64,000 bases of DNA from Devosia sp. Root685 (GTDB lineage Bacteria > Pseudomonadota > Alphaproteobacteria > Rhizobiales > Devosiaceae): positions 2,871-66,870 of the forward strand of contig NZ_LMHK01000001.1 in assembly GCF_001427875.1 (NCBI RefSeq), in the 5' to 3' direction. Position 1 is the first letter of the stretch. Each line of letters begins with the position of its first letter. Shown in pieces: positions 28,017-36,018 of the stretch. Below the pieces are notes generated by a model. The model saw only the letters and a list, made by a program, of their open reading frames with translations. It ran no database searches and was not told where the DNA came from. Made by a program: the position numbers and the translations under genes.

Positions 28017-28046
28017 AAAAAAGAGGCCCCAACCGAAGTTGGGGCC
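28017..28046 (-). terminator. Terminator of small RNA B
   Basis: 9-bp stem GGCCCCAAC / GTTGGGGCC with a TTCG loop (minus strand), followed by TCTTTTTT. Confidence 0.92.
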
Positions 28047-28205
28047 TTATGACTGGGCCGAAGCCAAATCGAAAGTGGGGCAGAGGCAAGGGAGGAGGAT
28101 ATGCCATCTGCCGTGAGCATTGGGTCTGGGAGGAGGATAGACCCGCAACTCGTTGTCGCGATACGGGGTCCGAGGGAGGAGGAGTTCGGAGCGCGTCTCA
28201 GCGAC
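28017..28205 (-). ncRNA. Small RNA B of the array (three anti-SD loops)
   Basis: A roughly 189-nt near-duplicate of RNA A. CCTCCTCCC motifs (plus GGGAGGAGG at 28090-28098, 28128-28136, 28174-28182) sit in loops closed by GGCA/TGCC, GGGTCT/AGACCC and TCCGA/TCGGA. The stem sequences differ from those of RNA A but still pair, so the structures are conserved by compensatory change. The terminator keeps the TTCG loop (GGCCCCAAC / GTTGGGGCC). Promoter TTGCCG, 17 bases, CATATA. Confidence 0.85.
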
Positions 28206-28211
28206 ACGTCC

Positions 28212-28268
28212 TATATGAACTCTACTAAGTTAGTCGGCAATCCCGTAACTGACATGTCAGCCATGCAT
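28212..28268 (-). promoter_or_regulatory. Promoter and upstream element of small RNA B
   Basis: -10 CATATA (28212-28217), 17 bases, -35 TTGCCG (28235-28240), 10 bases, element plus-strand GACATGTCAGCCATGCAT (28251-28268). Confidence 0.8.
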
Positions 28269-28360
28269 TTTTGCAAGGGTGCTGAAAAAATCACAAACGG
28301 CCGGGGCTGGGAAAGTCCGGAGGTCCGGGCTTTTCGGGGATGGGCCGCAGGTATTTTGGA

Positions 28361-28398
28361 AAAGAAAAAGGCTTCGCCCGAGGGGAGAGCGAAGCCTT
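28361..28398 (-). terminator. Terminator of small RNA C
   Basis: Stem GGCTTCGC / GCGAAGCC followed on the minus strand by TTTTTCTTT. Confidence 0.85.
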
Positions 28399-28473
28399 AG
28401 AGGGTCGGGCCGAAGCCCGTAGGAGGGAACGCAGCGCGATGCAAGGGAGGAGGAGAAACAGTCGCGCTGTGAT
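28361..28473 (-). ncRNA. Small RNA C of the array (one full anti-SD loop)
   Basis: A roughly 113-nt minus-strand RNA with one full CCTCCTCCC (plus GGGAGGAGG 28445-28453) in a loop closed by AGCGCGA/TCGCGCT, and a partial CCCTCCT (28421-28427). A CGGGC-cgaa-GCCCG hairpin corresponds to the GGGCCGAAGCC region of A and B. Its terminator differs from theirs (GGCTTCGC / GCGAAGCC, loop CTCCCCTCGGG). Promoter TTGGCG, 17 bases, TATATC. Confidence 0.82.
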
Positions 28474-28479
28474 GTGCTC

Positions 28480-28536
28480 GATATATGGGCGCGATGCTCA
28501 TTCGCCAACCAGGGGACTGACATGTCAGATATGCAA
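28480..28536 (-). promoter_or_regulatory. Promoter and upstream element of small RNA C
   Basis: -10 TATATC (28480-28485), 17 bases, -35 TTGGCG (28503-28508), 10 bases, element plus-strand GACATGTCAGATATGCAA (28519-28536). Confidence 0.8.
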
Positions 28537-28594
28537 TTCACGCATGTCATGTAGAAATCATCAATGATTTCAATGCGAAGGTGAAAGGGTGCGG

Positions 28595-28617
28595 CGGGCT
28601 GCCGCAGCCCGTTTTTT
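28595..28617 (+). terminator. Plus-strand terminator without an obvious gene
   Basis: CGGGCTG / CAGCCCG stem, CCG loop, then TTTTTT. The genes on both sides run on the minus strand, and the minus side of the hairpin has no T run. It may end a short plus-strand RNA starting near 28540, or be a relic. Confidence 0.6.
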
Positions 28618-28620
28618 GAT

Positions 28621-29100
28621 CTATTGCGCGAATGCAGCTGCCAAAACGCTGCGCAGGGTCATTCCGTCGATGAGATTTATGTCGTCGAGCTGCCAGGAAT
28701 CGTTGCCGGTGGCGGGAATCAGCACGAGGTGATCGGCATAGTTCGCGTCGGGTGACGTGGTGAAGCTGTAGCGGATCTCGACGAGGGTTTTGCCGGCCTC
28801 TTCGGTGATGGTGCCGACCGCGCAGCCGTCGGCATAGTCGGTCCAGCTGCGCCAGGGCAGGCCATCGCCCAAAGGTGGTTTTTCATTGGGGGTGGCGGCC
28901 TGGATTTCGGCGTTCTTTGCCTCGGCTTCGGCGATTACGGCTGAAAGATCGGGCGTCAGGGCTGCTTCGAAAGGCGACATGTCGTCTTCAAGGCTGGCTT
29001 TGCAGAAGATTGCGCCGATATCGGCGGGCGTCGAATCGGCCGCGAAAGCCGCAGTGGGCAGCAGGAATATGGCGGCGCTTGCGAGCGTTGAAAGCTTCAT
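28621..29100 (-). CDS. Secreted protein of unknown function
   Basis: A 159-residue product with a signal peptide (MKLSTLASAAIFLLPTAAFAA). The mature part holds two Cys (AIFCKAS, DGCAVGT) likely to pair, WRSWTDYADG, and a C-terminal WQLDDINLIDGMTLRSVL, a pattern seen in small periplasmic DUF3828-like proteins. That assignment is tentative. It lies 32 bases before the HAD gene stop in the same direction and could be cotranscribed with it. Confidence 0.7.
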   Translation of the reverse strand: MKLSTLASAAIFLLPTAAFAADSTPADIGAIFCKASLEDDMSPFEAALTPDLSAVIAEAEAKNAEIQAATPNEKPPLGDGLPWRSWTDYADGCAVGTITEEAGKTLVEIRYSFTTSPDANYADHLVLIPATGNDSWQLDDINLIDGMTLRSVLAAAFAQ

Positions 29101-29132
29101 GATGGGTCCCCAATCACCAAGGTACGGGGAGG

Positions 29133-29837
29133 TTACACCGCGGCTTCAAATCCGGCGATGGCCGATTCGAGTTCGCCGAGATGGGCAATGCGGGCATAGC
29201 GCGGGTGGTTTTGCGGTTCGTCGGCGCGCTCATAGGACCAGGTGAGGTCGTGCGGGACATAGACGGCGTAAGCGCCGGCTTCGAGCGGCGGCAGGACGTC
29301 AGAGCGGAGGGAATTGCCGGCCATGAGCGTGTGCTCGGGGCCTTCAGTGTGGCGGGCAAAGATGCGGCGGTAGGTTTCGGGGTTCTTGTCAGCGACAATC
29401 TCGATGGCGGCGAAATAGTCGGCGAGCCCGGAGGCGGCGAGTTTGCGCTCCTGGTCGAACGTGTCGCCCTTGGTGATGAGGATCAGGCGGAAGCGCTCTT
29501 GCAGGGCTTCGAGGGCAGAATCGACATAGGGCAGGGTTTCGATGGGGTAGGTGAGGAGTTCGCGGCCGGCGGCGAGGAGTTCGGCAATGACGGTGCCGGG
29601 GACGCGGTGATCGGTCACTTCCAGGGCAGTTTCGACCATGGAGAGGGCAAAGCCCTTCATGCCGAAGCCGTAGAATTGGAGGTTTTTGGTAACCGAGGCG
29701 ATGAGGCGGTCGGTGAGGTCGGGGGCGTCGGTGTAGTCTTTGAGGAGTTCAGTGAAGCGCTGCTCGGTGAGGCGGAAGAACTGCTCGTTTTGCCAGAGGG
29801 TGTCATCGGCATCGAGGGCGATGGTGGTGATGCGCAT
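29133..29837 (-). CDS. HAD-family hydrolase
   Basis: A 234-residue phosphatase-like protein. Motif I IALDADDTLW (residues 6-15) carries the nucleophile and acid Asp. Motif II is LILITKGD, the Lys of motif III lies in VADKNPETYRR, and motif IV is MAGNSLRSDVLPPLEAG. A helical cap lies between motifs I and II. The substrate is unknown. It is well conserved in form and intact. Confidence 0.88.
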   Translation of the reverse strand: MRITTIALDADDTLWQNEQFFRLTEQRFTELLKDYTDAPDLTDRLIASVTKNLQFYGFGMKGFALSMVETALEVTDHRVPGTVIAELLAAGRELLTYPIETLPYVDSALEALQERFRLILITKGDTFDQERKLAASGLADYFAAIEIVADKNPETYRRIFARHTEGPEHTLMAGNSLRSDVLPPLEAGAYAVYVPHDLTWSYERADEPQNHPRYARIAHLGELESAIAGFEAAV

Positions 29838-29879
29838 TAATTTGCTCTACATAACCTTAGGTCATCCGGGGACTTCAAA

Positions 29880-30158
29880 ATGACAGCCCTATGGGAAGAA
29901 ATACATGGTTTTCGGAGCCCGGGAGAATTCTTCCGTTTTGAATCATGGATTGAGGCGCAAGTTGTGGACGGGCGCGCTGTGAAAGTAGCGGCAAGCTCCC
30001 CATACCTTGGCGGTTCCGTTTTTGAGGAAAACAGGTACCGGCACCTCGAAACCGGAGAAGTATGGCGGCTAGTCAAACCGGACTTCCCCTTTACGGGTCT
30101 GTTTGAGCCTGTTGAGGCCCCCTCCCGTATCGAGACGGCAGGAGCGCTGTCGGCCTAG
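29880..30158 (+). CDS. Conserved small hypothetical protein
   Basis: A 92-residue cytosolic protein. The sequence WEEIHGFRSPGEFFRFESWI, then SPYLGGSVFEENRYRH and ETGEVWRLVKPDFPFTGLFE, looks like a small conserved beta-rich protein that I have no functional name for. It overlaps the LysR gene end by four bases, convergently. The ribosome site is weak (GGGGAC). Confidence 0.65.
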   Translation: MTALWEEIHGFRSPGEFFRFESWIEAQVVDGRAVKVAASSPYLGGSVFEENRYRHLETGEVWRLVKPDFPFTGLFEPVEAPSRIETAGALSA

Positions 30159-31048
30159 AAGCTCCACTCGCGCGCTTTGGATACCAAAAAGTCCCGGAAG
30201 ACGCCGACGCGCTTCGAATTCTTCAGGGCGGGTGGGTAGACGAAATAGGCTTCGTAGGCGGGGAGTTCGACTTCGGCGAGGACCTGGGTGAGGCCGTCTT
30301 CTTTTTCCGTGACGTAGGCGGGGAGCATGGCGATGCCGATGCCGGCGCGGCAGGCCTGCATCATGCCGTAGATGGCGTTGACCTTGAGGACGGCGCGGCG
30401 GGGGCTCGAATCCGAGCGGCCCATGCGCTCGAGGAAGTTGATGTCGCCGAGATAGGAGGGAACGGGCTCGCCGAAGCTGATGATGCGGTGATTGTCGAGG
30501 TCTTCGAGCGCCCGGGGCATGCCATGCTCGTCGATATAGCTGTTGCTGGCATAGAAGTGGTTGTGGACGGTGAAGAGCTTGCGCTGGATCATTTCCGACT
30601 GGTTCGGACGATGGAGGCGAATGGCCACGTCGGCTTCGCGCATGGCGAGGTCGAGTTCGGAGTCGTTGAGGCGGATTTCGAGCTGGATCAGCGGATAGAG
30701 CTTTAGGAACTCATCGAGCCGCGAGGATAGCCAAGTGGAGCCGATGCCGACGGTGGTCGTAACGATGAGCGGGCCGGTCGGTTCGTCCTGGCTCTCGGAC
30801 ATCTGCGTTTCGACCTGCTGCAACTCCCAGTGCATGCGGTGCGCAGTGCGGAAAAGTTGTTCGCCGACTTCGGTGAGAACGAGGCCGCGGGCGTGGCGGA
30901 TGAAAAGCTTGAGCCCCAAGTCGTCTTCGAGCGCCGAAATCTGGCGGCTGACGGCCGACTGGCTCATGCCCAGCTTTTCAGCGGCATGGGTGAAACTGCC
31001 CGACTCTGCGGCGGTGTGGAAAATCCGGAGCTTGTCCCAGTCGAGCAT
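30155..31048 (-). CDS. lsrB: LysR-family regulator of the LsrB/VtlR type
   Basis: A 297-residue LysR regulator. The HTH reads LDWDKLRIFHTAAESGSFTH, then AAEKLGMSQSAVSRQISALE and HARGLVLTEVGEQLFRTAH. This N-terminus and the position just downstream of trxB match LsrB (Sinorhizobium/Agrobacterium) and VtlR (Brucella), regulators of oxidative stress, envelope and small RNA genes. The effector domain (TTTVGIGSTWLSSRLDEFL onward) is complete. The assignment rests on recalled similarity and gene order. It is transcribed with or just after trxB. Confidence 0.85.
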   Translation of the reverse strand: MLDWDKLRIFHTAAESGSFTHAAEKLGMSQSAVSRQISALEDDLGLKLFIRHARGLVLTEVGEQLFRTAHRMHWELQQVETQMSESQDEPTGPLIVTTTVGIGSTWLSSRLDEFLKLYPLIQLEIRLNDSELDLAMREADVAIRLHRPNQSEMIQRKLFTVHNHFYASNSYIDEHGMPRALEDLDNHRIISFGEPVPSYLGDINFLERMGRSDSSPRRAVLKVNAIYGMMQACRAGIGIAMLPAYVTEKEDGLTQVLAEVELPAYEAYFVYPPALKNSKRVGVFRDFLVSKAREWSF

Positions 31049-31165
31049 TTTCGTGACGCTTTCTCGTTGATGGTCAGCCAGTCAGCTGGACGCTGCCCGA
31101 CTTAGCGAAAAGTCGGGCAGGCATTATGACGATGTTCCACTTTTCACAGAACATAAAGTCGCAGC

Positions 31166-32116
31166 CTATTCTGCCGCTTCGGCAAGTTCGTGTTCGGCAA
31201 GATAGCGCTCGGCATCGAGCGCGGCCATGCAGCCCATGCCGGCAGCGGTAACTGCCTGGCGATAGACGTCGTCCGTCACGTCGCCGGCCGCGAAAACGCC
31301 GGGAATGTTGGTTTCGGTCGTGCCCGGCTTGACCTGCAGATAGCCGCCGGCCTTCATGTCGAGCTTGCCCGAAAAGATCGAGGTCGCGGGAGCGTGGCCG
31401 ATGGCGACGAAAACGCCGTCGATCTTCTGCTCATAGACGCGGCCGGTCGAATTGTCCTTCAGCGTCACCGCATTGACCGAGGGGGGCATGGCGGAGCCGC
31501 CGACTTCGACGACTTCATGGTGCCAGCGCACTTCGACCTTGGGGTGCTTGAAGAGGCGCTGCTGCAGGATGCGCTCGGCGCGGAACTCGCCGCGGCGGTG
31601 CACCACGATCACCTTCTCGGCGAAATTGGTGAGGAAGAGGGCTTCTTCGACGGCCGTATTGCCGCCGCCGACCACAAGCACTTCCTTGCCACGGTAGAAG
31701 AAGCCGTCGCAGGTGGCGCAGGCGGAAACGCCAAAGCCCTGGAATTTCTGTTCGGACGGGAGGCCAAGCCACTTGGCTTGCGCGCCGGTGGCGATGATCA
31801 GCGAATCCGCGGTGTAGGTGTCGCCGCTGTCGCCCGTCAGAACGAAGGGACGGCGATCGAAATCAACATGGGTGATGATGTCATTGACCATCCTGGTGCC
31901 GACATGTTCGGCCTGGGCCTTCATCTGGTCCATGAGCCAGGGGCCCTGGATGACATCGGCAAAGCCGGGATAGTTCTCGACATCGGTGGTGATGGTGAGC
32001 TGGCCGCCCGGCTGAAGGCCTTGAATCATTACGGGTTCGAGCATGGCGCGCGCCGCATAGATAGCGGCGGTGTAGCCAGCGGGACCGGAACCAATAATGA
32101 TGACTTTCGCGTGCAT
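31166..32116 (-). CDS. trxB: Thioredoxin reductase
   Basis: A 316-residue FAD/NADPH enzyme that reduces thioredoxin. The FAD Rossmann motif is IIGSGPAGYTAAIYAARA (6-23), the redox-active CATC lies in VSACATCDGFFYRG (about 136-139), the NADPH motif is VVGGGNTAVEEAL, and the C-terminal FAD motif is GVFAAGDVTDDVYRQ. Its order with the lysR gene is a conserved rhizobial arrangement. Confidence 0.95.
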   Translation of the reverse strand: MHAKVIIIGSGPAGYTAAIYAARAMLEPVMIQGLQPGGQLTITTDVENYPGFADVIQGPWLMDQMKAQAEHVGTRMVNDIITHVDFDRRPFVLTGDSGDTYTADSLIIATGAQAKWLGLPSEQKFQGFGVSACATCDGFFYRGKEVLVVGGGNTAVEEALFLTNFAEKVIVVHRRGEFRAERILQQRLFKHPKVEVRWHHEVVEVGGSAMPPSVNAVTLKDNSTGRVYEQKIDGVFVAIGHAPATSIFSGKLDMKAGGYLQVKPGTTETNIPGVFAAGDVTDDVYRQAVTAAGMGCMAALDAERYLAEHELAEAAE

Positions 32117-32200
32117 CGCGACGCCTCTTCGACAATAAGGATAATTCCCTCGGACCCTAATTAAGGGCCGAAGCGGATCGGTTTCAAGGCACTATGACGA

Positions 32201-32220
32201 CGGGCCCCTGTCGGGGCCCG
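32201..32220 (-). terminator. GC hairpin downstream of greA
   Basis: CGGGCCCC / GGGGCCCG with a four-base loop, lying 50 bases after greA. There is no T run, so it is a weak terminator or an RNA-stabilising hairpin. Confidence 0.45.
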
Positions 32221-32271
32221 TGAAAGTGCTGGAAAGACACAGGATATTGGGCTTTGCCCAAATTTTAAGCG

Positions 32272-32745
32272 TCAGACGTACTTGATCTTGATGATCTCGT
32301 AGCTGCGCGCGCCGCCCGGTGCTGCGACTTCGAACGAATCGCCTTCGGACTTGCCGATCATGGCGCGGGCGATGGGCGAGGAAATGGAGATGCGGCCGGC
32401 CGAGGCGTCGGCTTCGGGATCGCCCACGACCTGATAGGTTTTTTCTTCTTCGGTGTCCTCATCGAGATAGGTCACCGTGGCGCCGAACTTGACCGACGTG
32501 CCCGACAGCTTGCTGACATCGATGATGTCGGCGAGCGCGAGAATGGTCTCGAGTTCCTTGATGCGGCCCTCGTTGAGGCTCTGCTGTTCCTTGGCGGCGG
32601 AATATTCAGCGTTTTCAGACAGATCACCGTGGGCGCGCGCTTCGGCAATGGCGTCGATGATGCGACGGCGTTCATTGGCAGTGCGGTGCTCGAATTCGGC
32701 AGTCAGGGTCTTGTGGCCCTGTACGGTCATCGGGATCTTGTCCAT
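32272..32745 (-). CDS. greA: Transcription elongation factor GreA
   Basis: A 157-residue protein that rescues backtracked RNA polymerase by stimulating transcript cleavage. The N-terminal coiled-coil carries the acidic tip in [20 protein letters not shown] (Asp and Glu at about 41-44). The C-terminal FKBP-like domain holds [18 protein letters not shown] and [14 protein letters not shown]. The ATG at 32745 is preceded by GGAGG, whereas the frame to 32910 is not supported. Confidence 0.95.
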   Translation of the reverse strand: MDKIPMTVQGHKTLTAEFEHRTANERRRIIDAIAEARAHGDLSENAEYSAAKEQQSLNEGRIKELETILALADIIDVSKLSGTSVKFGATVTYLDEDTEEEKTYQVVGDPEADASAGRISISSPIARAMIGKSEGDSFEVAAPGGARSYEIIKIKYV

Positions 32746-33014
32746 GTCGTCTTGCCTCCAATGGGCTTCAGGCAAATGAATCCGGCGCGCCTTGGTCTTT
32801 CCCCCCGGAAAGGCCGCCGCGCGCCATGATGGGTTGTGGTTAGAAGGCATCCGAGTGAATGCCATCCAGCAAAATGTTTCCCGCCAAACGCCGTTCGGCA
32901 CACGCTTCACGATAAGTTTTGGGGGAGACGGGAGCCAACTTGCCCGCCCGGCGCGTTCCGGTCAAGCGGGTGTGTTGGGAATGAGATATTCGCTCCCCAT
33001 GCCTGTTCAAGGGT

Positions 33015-34199
33015 ATGGTCCGCAAATACTTGGAAAGGCAGGTCTTCGTGCAGAAATCTCTCCCAATTCTTCCGCTTTTCGTTTCGGGATTCGTATTGGC
33101 CGCAGCGGTGCCGGGCATGGCGCAGACTGTGGACAGCAGCGCCGGACCATTGCACGCGACGGTGCTTGCCGAAGGGCTCGACCATCCCTGGGCGCTGGCC
33201 TTTCTGCCGGACGGACGGTTTCTCGTGACCGAGCGCAGCGGGAAATTGCTGCTGGTCGAGAGCGGGGTGAAGAGCGGCTCTGTGGAAGGCGTTCCCAATG
33301 TTGCGGCGCGGGGGCAGGGCGGGTTGCTCGATCTGGCGCTGGCGCCGGATTTCGAGACGAGCGGCCGAATTTATCTCAGCTATGCCGAGCCGGCTGAGGA
33401 CGCCGGACTGCAGCGGGGCACCGGTACGGCGGTGATGGCGGCGAAACTGGTGTTGGCCAGAGGTGGAGGCGGGCAGCTGGAAGATCAGAAGGTGATCTTC
33501 CGCATGAACAATTTCGACAATTCAACGCGGCATTTCGGGTCGCGCATTGCCATTGCGGATGACGGCAATCTGTTCGTGACGCTGGGCGAGCGCGGGACCA
33601 TGGAGCGGGCGCAGGACCCGATGGACCTTGCGGGGGGAATTATCCGGATCGCGCCCGATGGCAGCGTGCCGGAGGATAATCCCAAGCCCGAGGGCTGGGC
33701 GCCTGAATTCTGGAGCATTGGCCATCGCAATCCGCAGGGGGCGACCATTCGGCCCGAAGATGGCGTGCTGTTCACGGTCGAGCATGGCGCGCGGGGCGGC
33801 GACGAGGTGAACATGCCAACGGCCGGGGACAATTTCGGCTGGCCTGTCATCACCTACGGCGTCGACTATTCGGGCGTTTCCATTGGCGAGGGGACGGAGA
33901 AGGAAGGGCTGGAGCAGCCGATCTACTATTGGGATCCGTCCATCTCGCCTTCCGGGCTCGATTTTTACGACGGGAGTCTGATGCCGGACTGGCAGGGCGA
34001 CCTGCTGGTTGGCGGATTGAGCGGCAATGTATTGGTGCGGCTCGACATGGAGGGGGACACCGTGGCCGGCGAAGAGCGGCTGTTCGAAGGGCAGCTTGGC
34101 CGCATTCGCGATGTGCGGGTCGGGGCGGACGGGGCCGTCTATCTGCTGACGGACGAAGACAATGGCCGGTTGATCCGCGTGGCGCCGGAAGGCAAGTAA
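33015..34199 (+). CDS. Secreted PQQ-type aldose sugar dehydrogenase (GSDH family)
   Basis: A 394-residue exported six-bladed propeller of the soluble glucose/aldose dehydrogenase family. A signal peptide ends near VPGMAQ (about 36). Family marks: LDHPWALAFLPDGRFLVTER, GQGGLLDLALAPDF, SRIAIADDGNLFVTLGERG, WSIGHRNPQGAT, HGARGGDEVN, ENYGWP-like DNFGWPVITYGVDYSG, and SISPSGLDFYDG. It probably oxidises sugars in the periplasm with PQQ. GTG at 33048 is an alternative start. Confidence 0.88.
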   Translation: MVRKYLERQVFVQKSLPILPLFVSGFVLAAAVPGMAQTVDSSAGPLHATVLAEGLDHPWALAFLPDGRFLVTERSGKLLLVESGVKSGSVEGVPNVAARGQGGLLDLALAPDFETSGRIYLSYAEPAEDAGLQRGTGTAVMAAKLVLARGGGGQLEDQKVIFRMNNFDNSTRHFGSRIAIADDGNLFVTLGERGTMERAQDPMDLAGGIIRIAPDGSVPEDNPKPEGWAPEFWSIGHRNPQGATIRPEDGVLFTVEHGARGGDEVNMPTAGDNFGWPVITYGVDYSGVSIGEGTEKEGLEQPIYYWDPSISPSGLDFYDGSLMPDWQGDLLVGGLSGNVLVRLDMEGDTVAGEERLFEGQLGRIRDVRVGADGAVYLLTDEDNGRLIRVAPEGK

Positions 34200-34223
34200 A
34201 TCTGCCACGCCAGCAAAGCAAAA

Positions 34224-34247
34224 GGCGCGCCCGCTAGCGGACGCGCC
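34224..34247 (-). terminator. Terminator of the csp gene
   Basis: On the minus strand GGCGCGTCCG / CGGGCGCGCC with a CTAG loop, followed by TTTTGCTTT. Confidence 0.75.
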
Positions 34248-34272
34248 CAACAATTAAGTCCACGTTTGTGGC

Positions 34273-34482
34273 TCAGCTGGCCGTCAGGTTATCGGCGGCG
34301 GACTTGCCGGTCCGCTTGTCCTTGACGATCTCGTAGGAGACCTTCTGGCCTTCATCGAGACCATTCAGGCCCGAACGCTGGACGGCAGAAATGTGGACGA
34401 AAACATCGGCCCCACCCTCATCCGGCTGAATAAAACCATAACCCTTTTGGCCATTGAACCACTTAACGGTGCCCGTTGCCAT
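34273..34482 (-). CDS. cspA: Cold shock protein (CspA family)
   Basis: A 69-residue OB-fold RNA chaperone. RNP1 is KGYGFI (residues 13-18) and RNP2 is VFVHIS (27-32). It opens [14 protein letters not shown] and ends with ADNLTAS. It has its own terminator. The upstream stretch 34483-34600 probably contains a long 5' leader, as csp genes often have, but no specific element was recognised. Confidence 0.95.
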   Translation of the reverse strand: MATGTVKWFNGQKGYGFIQPDEGGADVFVHISAVQRSGLNGLDEGQKVSYEIVKDKRTGKSAADNLTAS

Positions 34483-34958
34483 GATGCGCGTTCCCTCGTG
34501 CAGTCACTGTAACGAGATCCCAATCGATGCACCCGATCCGGATCTCAACTATATCGAAATATCGGAAGGTGACATCAGCATTGGCGAATGGCATTCGCGT
34601 AAACATATCAGTCGGCCGCAATATTCGATCCGCTCACCGTAGCGTGAAATCGAGGCTGCATCAATAAGGCGTTTTTCCAACACAAAAGGCCCCGCAGAAT
34701 TCGATTTCTGCAAGGAAAACGTTTTGGCCTCAGTCGTAGCGTTTCGGGTCCCGGGAGCGGGTCGAAACTGGGAGGAGACAGGAAAGGGGATTCCCTAAGT
34801 GTCTCCAAAATCACGGATCAGTATATGCCGCAAATATGTCAGAGAGTGTAACGCAGCGCGCTGAGCAGCAAAACCCTCAAACGCGGGCCTCACGCAGATG
34901 TTCAGCGCATTTTCCTTGCCAATCCACCACTTTTCCGGCAAATCCCGCGCACCGTGCA
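34483..34958. other. Divergent intergenic region between csp and the methyltransferase
   Basis: It contains the csp leader/promoter on the minus strand and the methyltransferase promoter on the plus strand. AT-richer than average near 34540-34700, with a loose stem-loop AAGGCCCC ... TTTTGGCCT at 34686-34731. The frame opening at 34836 looks non-coding up to 34958. Confidence 0.4.
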
Positions 34959-35966
34959 ATGGGCCGGTTTCTCGAAAGTCATGTCGTCTTGACCAAGGCG
35001 TTTTTCTCTTCCGGCGATGTCATTGCCGATCGGCGCGCGGATTATGCCCGTATGCTGGCCGAAGGTGGTGACCATGCCGCCGCGGCCGAATTGATGGACC
35101 AGGCGCTGGAGATCGCGCCGGAATGGGCCGCGGGTTGGGACCTGCTCGGCAATTTCCATGAAAAGGCGGGCAATGTGTCGGGCGCCATATCGGCGTGGCG
35201 GCGGCTCGAGGCGCTGGATGACGATGGCGTTTTCGGCGCGCGACTGAAGCTAGCGGCGCACAATGCGGGCGCCGCGGGCGAGGGCACCGCCGTGAGCTAT
35301 GTCGAAGCGCTGTTCGACCAATATGCGCCGCAATTTGAAGACTCGCTGGTGGGCAAGCTCGGCTATCGGGTGCCGGAAATGCTCGATGCGATGGTGAACG
35401 AGCAGATGGCGGCGCTGGGGATCGAGCGCTTTGCCAAGGCAATCGATCTCGGCTGTGGCACGGGGCTGATGGGCGAAAAGCTGCGCGAGAAGGTGGATTT
35501 TCTCGAAGGCGTCGATATTTCGGCGGCCATGATCGCGGAGACGGCCCGCAAGGGTATTTATGACAATCTGCAAAAGGCCGAACTGGTGGCAGCGCTGAAT
35601 GCGCGCCGGGCCGAGGCCGACCTGATGACGGCGGCGGACGTCTTCATCTATTGCGGCGACCTGCGGCCGGTGCTGGCAGCGCTCGTGCCGGCGCTGAAGC
35701 CGGGCGGGCTCGTTACCTTTTCGCTTGAGGCACATGATGGGGAAGAGGCGATCTTCCTGCGGCCGAGCCTGCGCTATGCGCATGGCGTGGCGGCGACACG
35801 GGATGCGCTCGTCGTGGCGGGGCTTGAAGTGTTGCGGTTCGAGACGGCGGTCTTGCGGTTCGACCGCGGGGCGCCGATTACCGGCATTCTGGTTCTGGCG
35901 CGCAAGCCGGCGGTGGAGCTGACCGCGGCCAATGATGGGGCATCTGGCGGGCACGTCGCGGCCTAG
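34959..35966 (+). CDS. TPR plus SAM-dependent methyltransferase
   Basis: A product of about 335 residues. An N-terminal TPR-like helical repeat (ARMLAEGGDHAAAAELMDQA, then LEIAPEWAAGWDLLGNFHEK) precedes a class I methyltransferase domain. Motif I is AIDLGCGTGLMGEKL, then GVDISAAMIAE and LVPALKPGGLVTFSLEAHD. The target is unknown. The frame extends to 34836, but residues before MGRFLESHV look random, so the start is placed at 34959 with some doubt. Confidence 0.8.
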   Translation: MGRFLESHVVLTKAFFSSGDVIADRRADYARMLAEGGDHAAAAELMDQALEIAPEWAAGWDLLGNFHEKAGNVSGAISAWRRLEALDDDGVFGARLKLAAHNAGAAGEGTAVSYVEALFDQYAPQFEDSLVGKLGYRVPEMLDAMVNEQMAALGIERFAKAIDLGCGTGLMGEKLREKVDFLEGVDISAAMIAETARKGIYDNLQKAELVAALNARRAEADLMTAADVFIYCGDLRPVLAALVPALKPGGLVTFSLEAHDGEEAIFLRPSLRYAHGVAATRDALVVAGLEVLRFETAVLRFDRGAPITGILVLARKPAVELTAANDGASGGHVAA

Positions 35967-36018
35967 TCAAAGTCTTCGCGGCTTGGCACAAGAGGCTTCT
36001 TATTGGAGACCTCCGCAC

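Noticed and set aside
27604..28228. Open frames of about 80-170 codons across the small RNA array
   Set aside because: They run through palindromic repeats, terminators and promoters; no RBS and no consistent codon usage. The region is better explained as RNA genes and repeats.
27429..28453. CRISPR-like spacing of GGGAGGAGG motifs
   Set aside because: The motif is only 9 bases, intervals vary (40-600 bases), and each lies in a different hairpin loop, so it is the anti-SD motif of sRNAs, not a CRISPR repeat.
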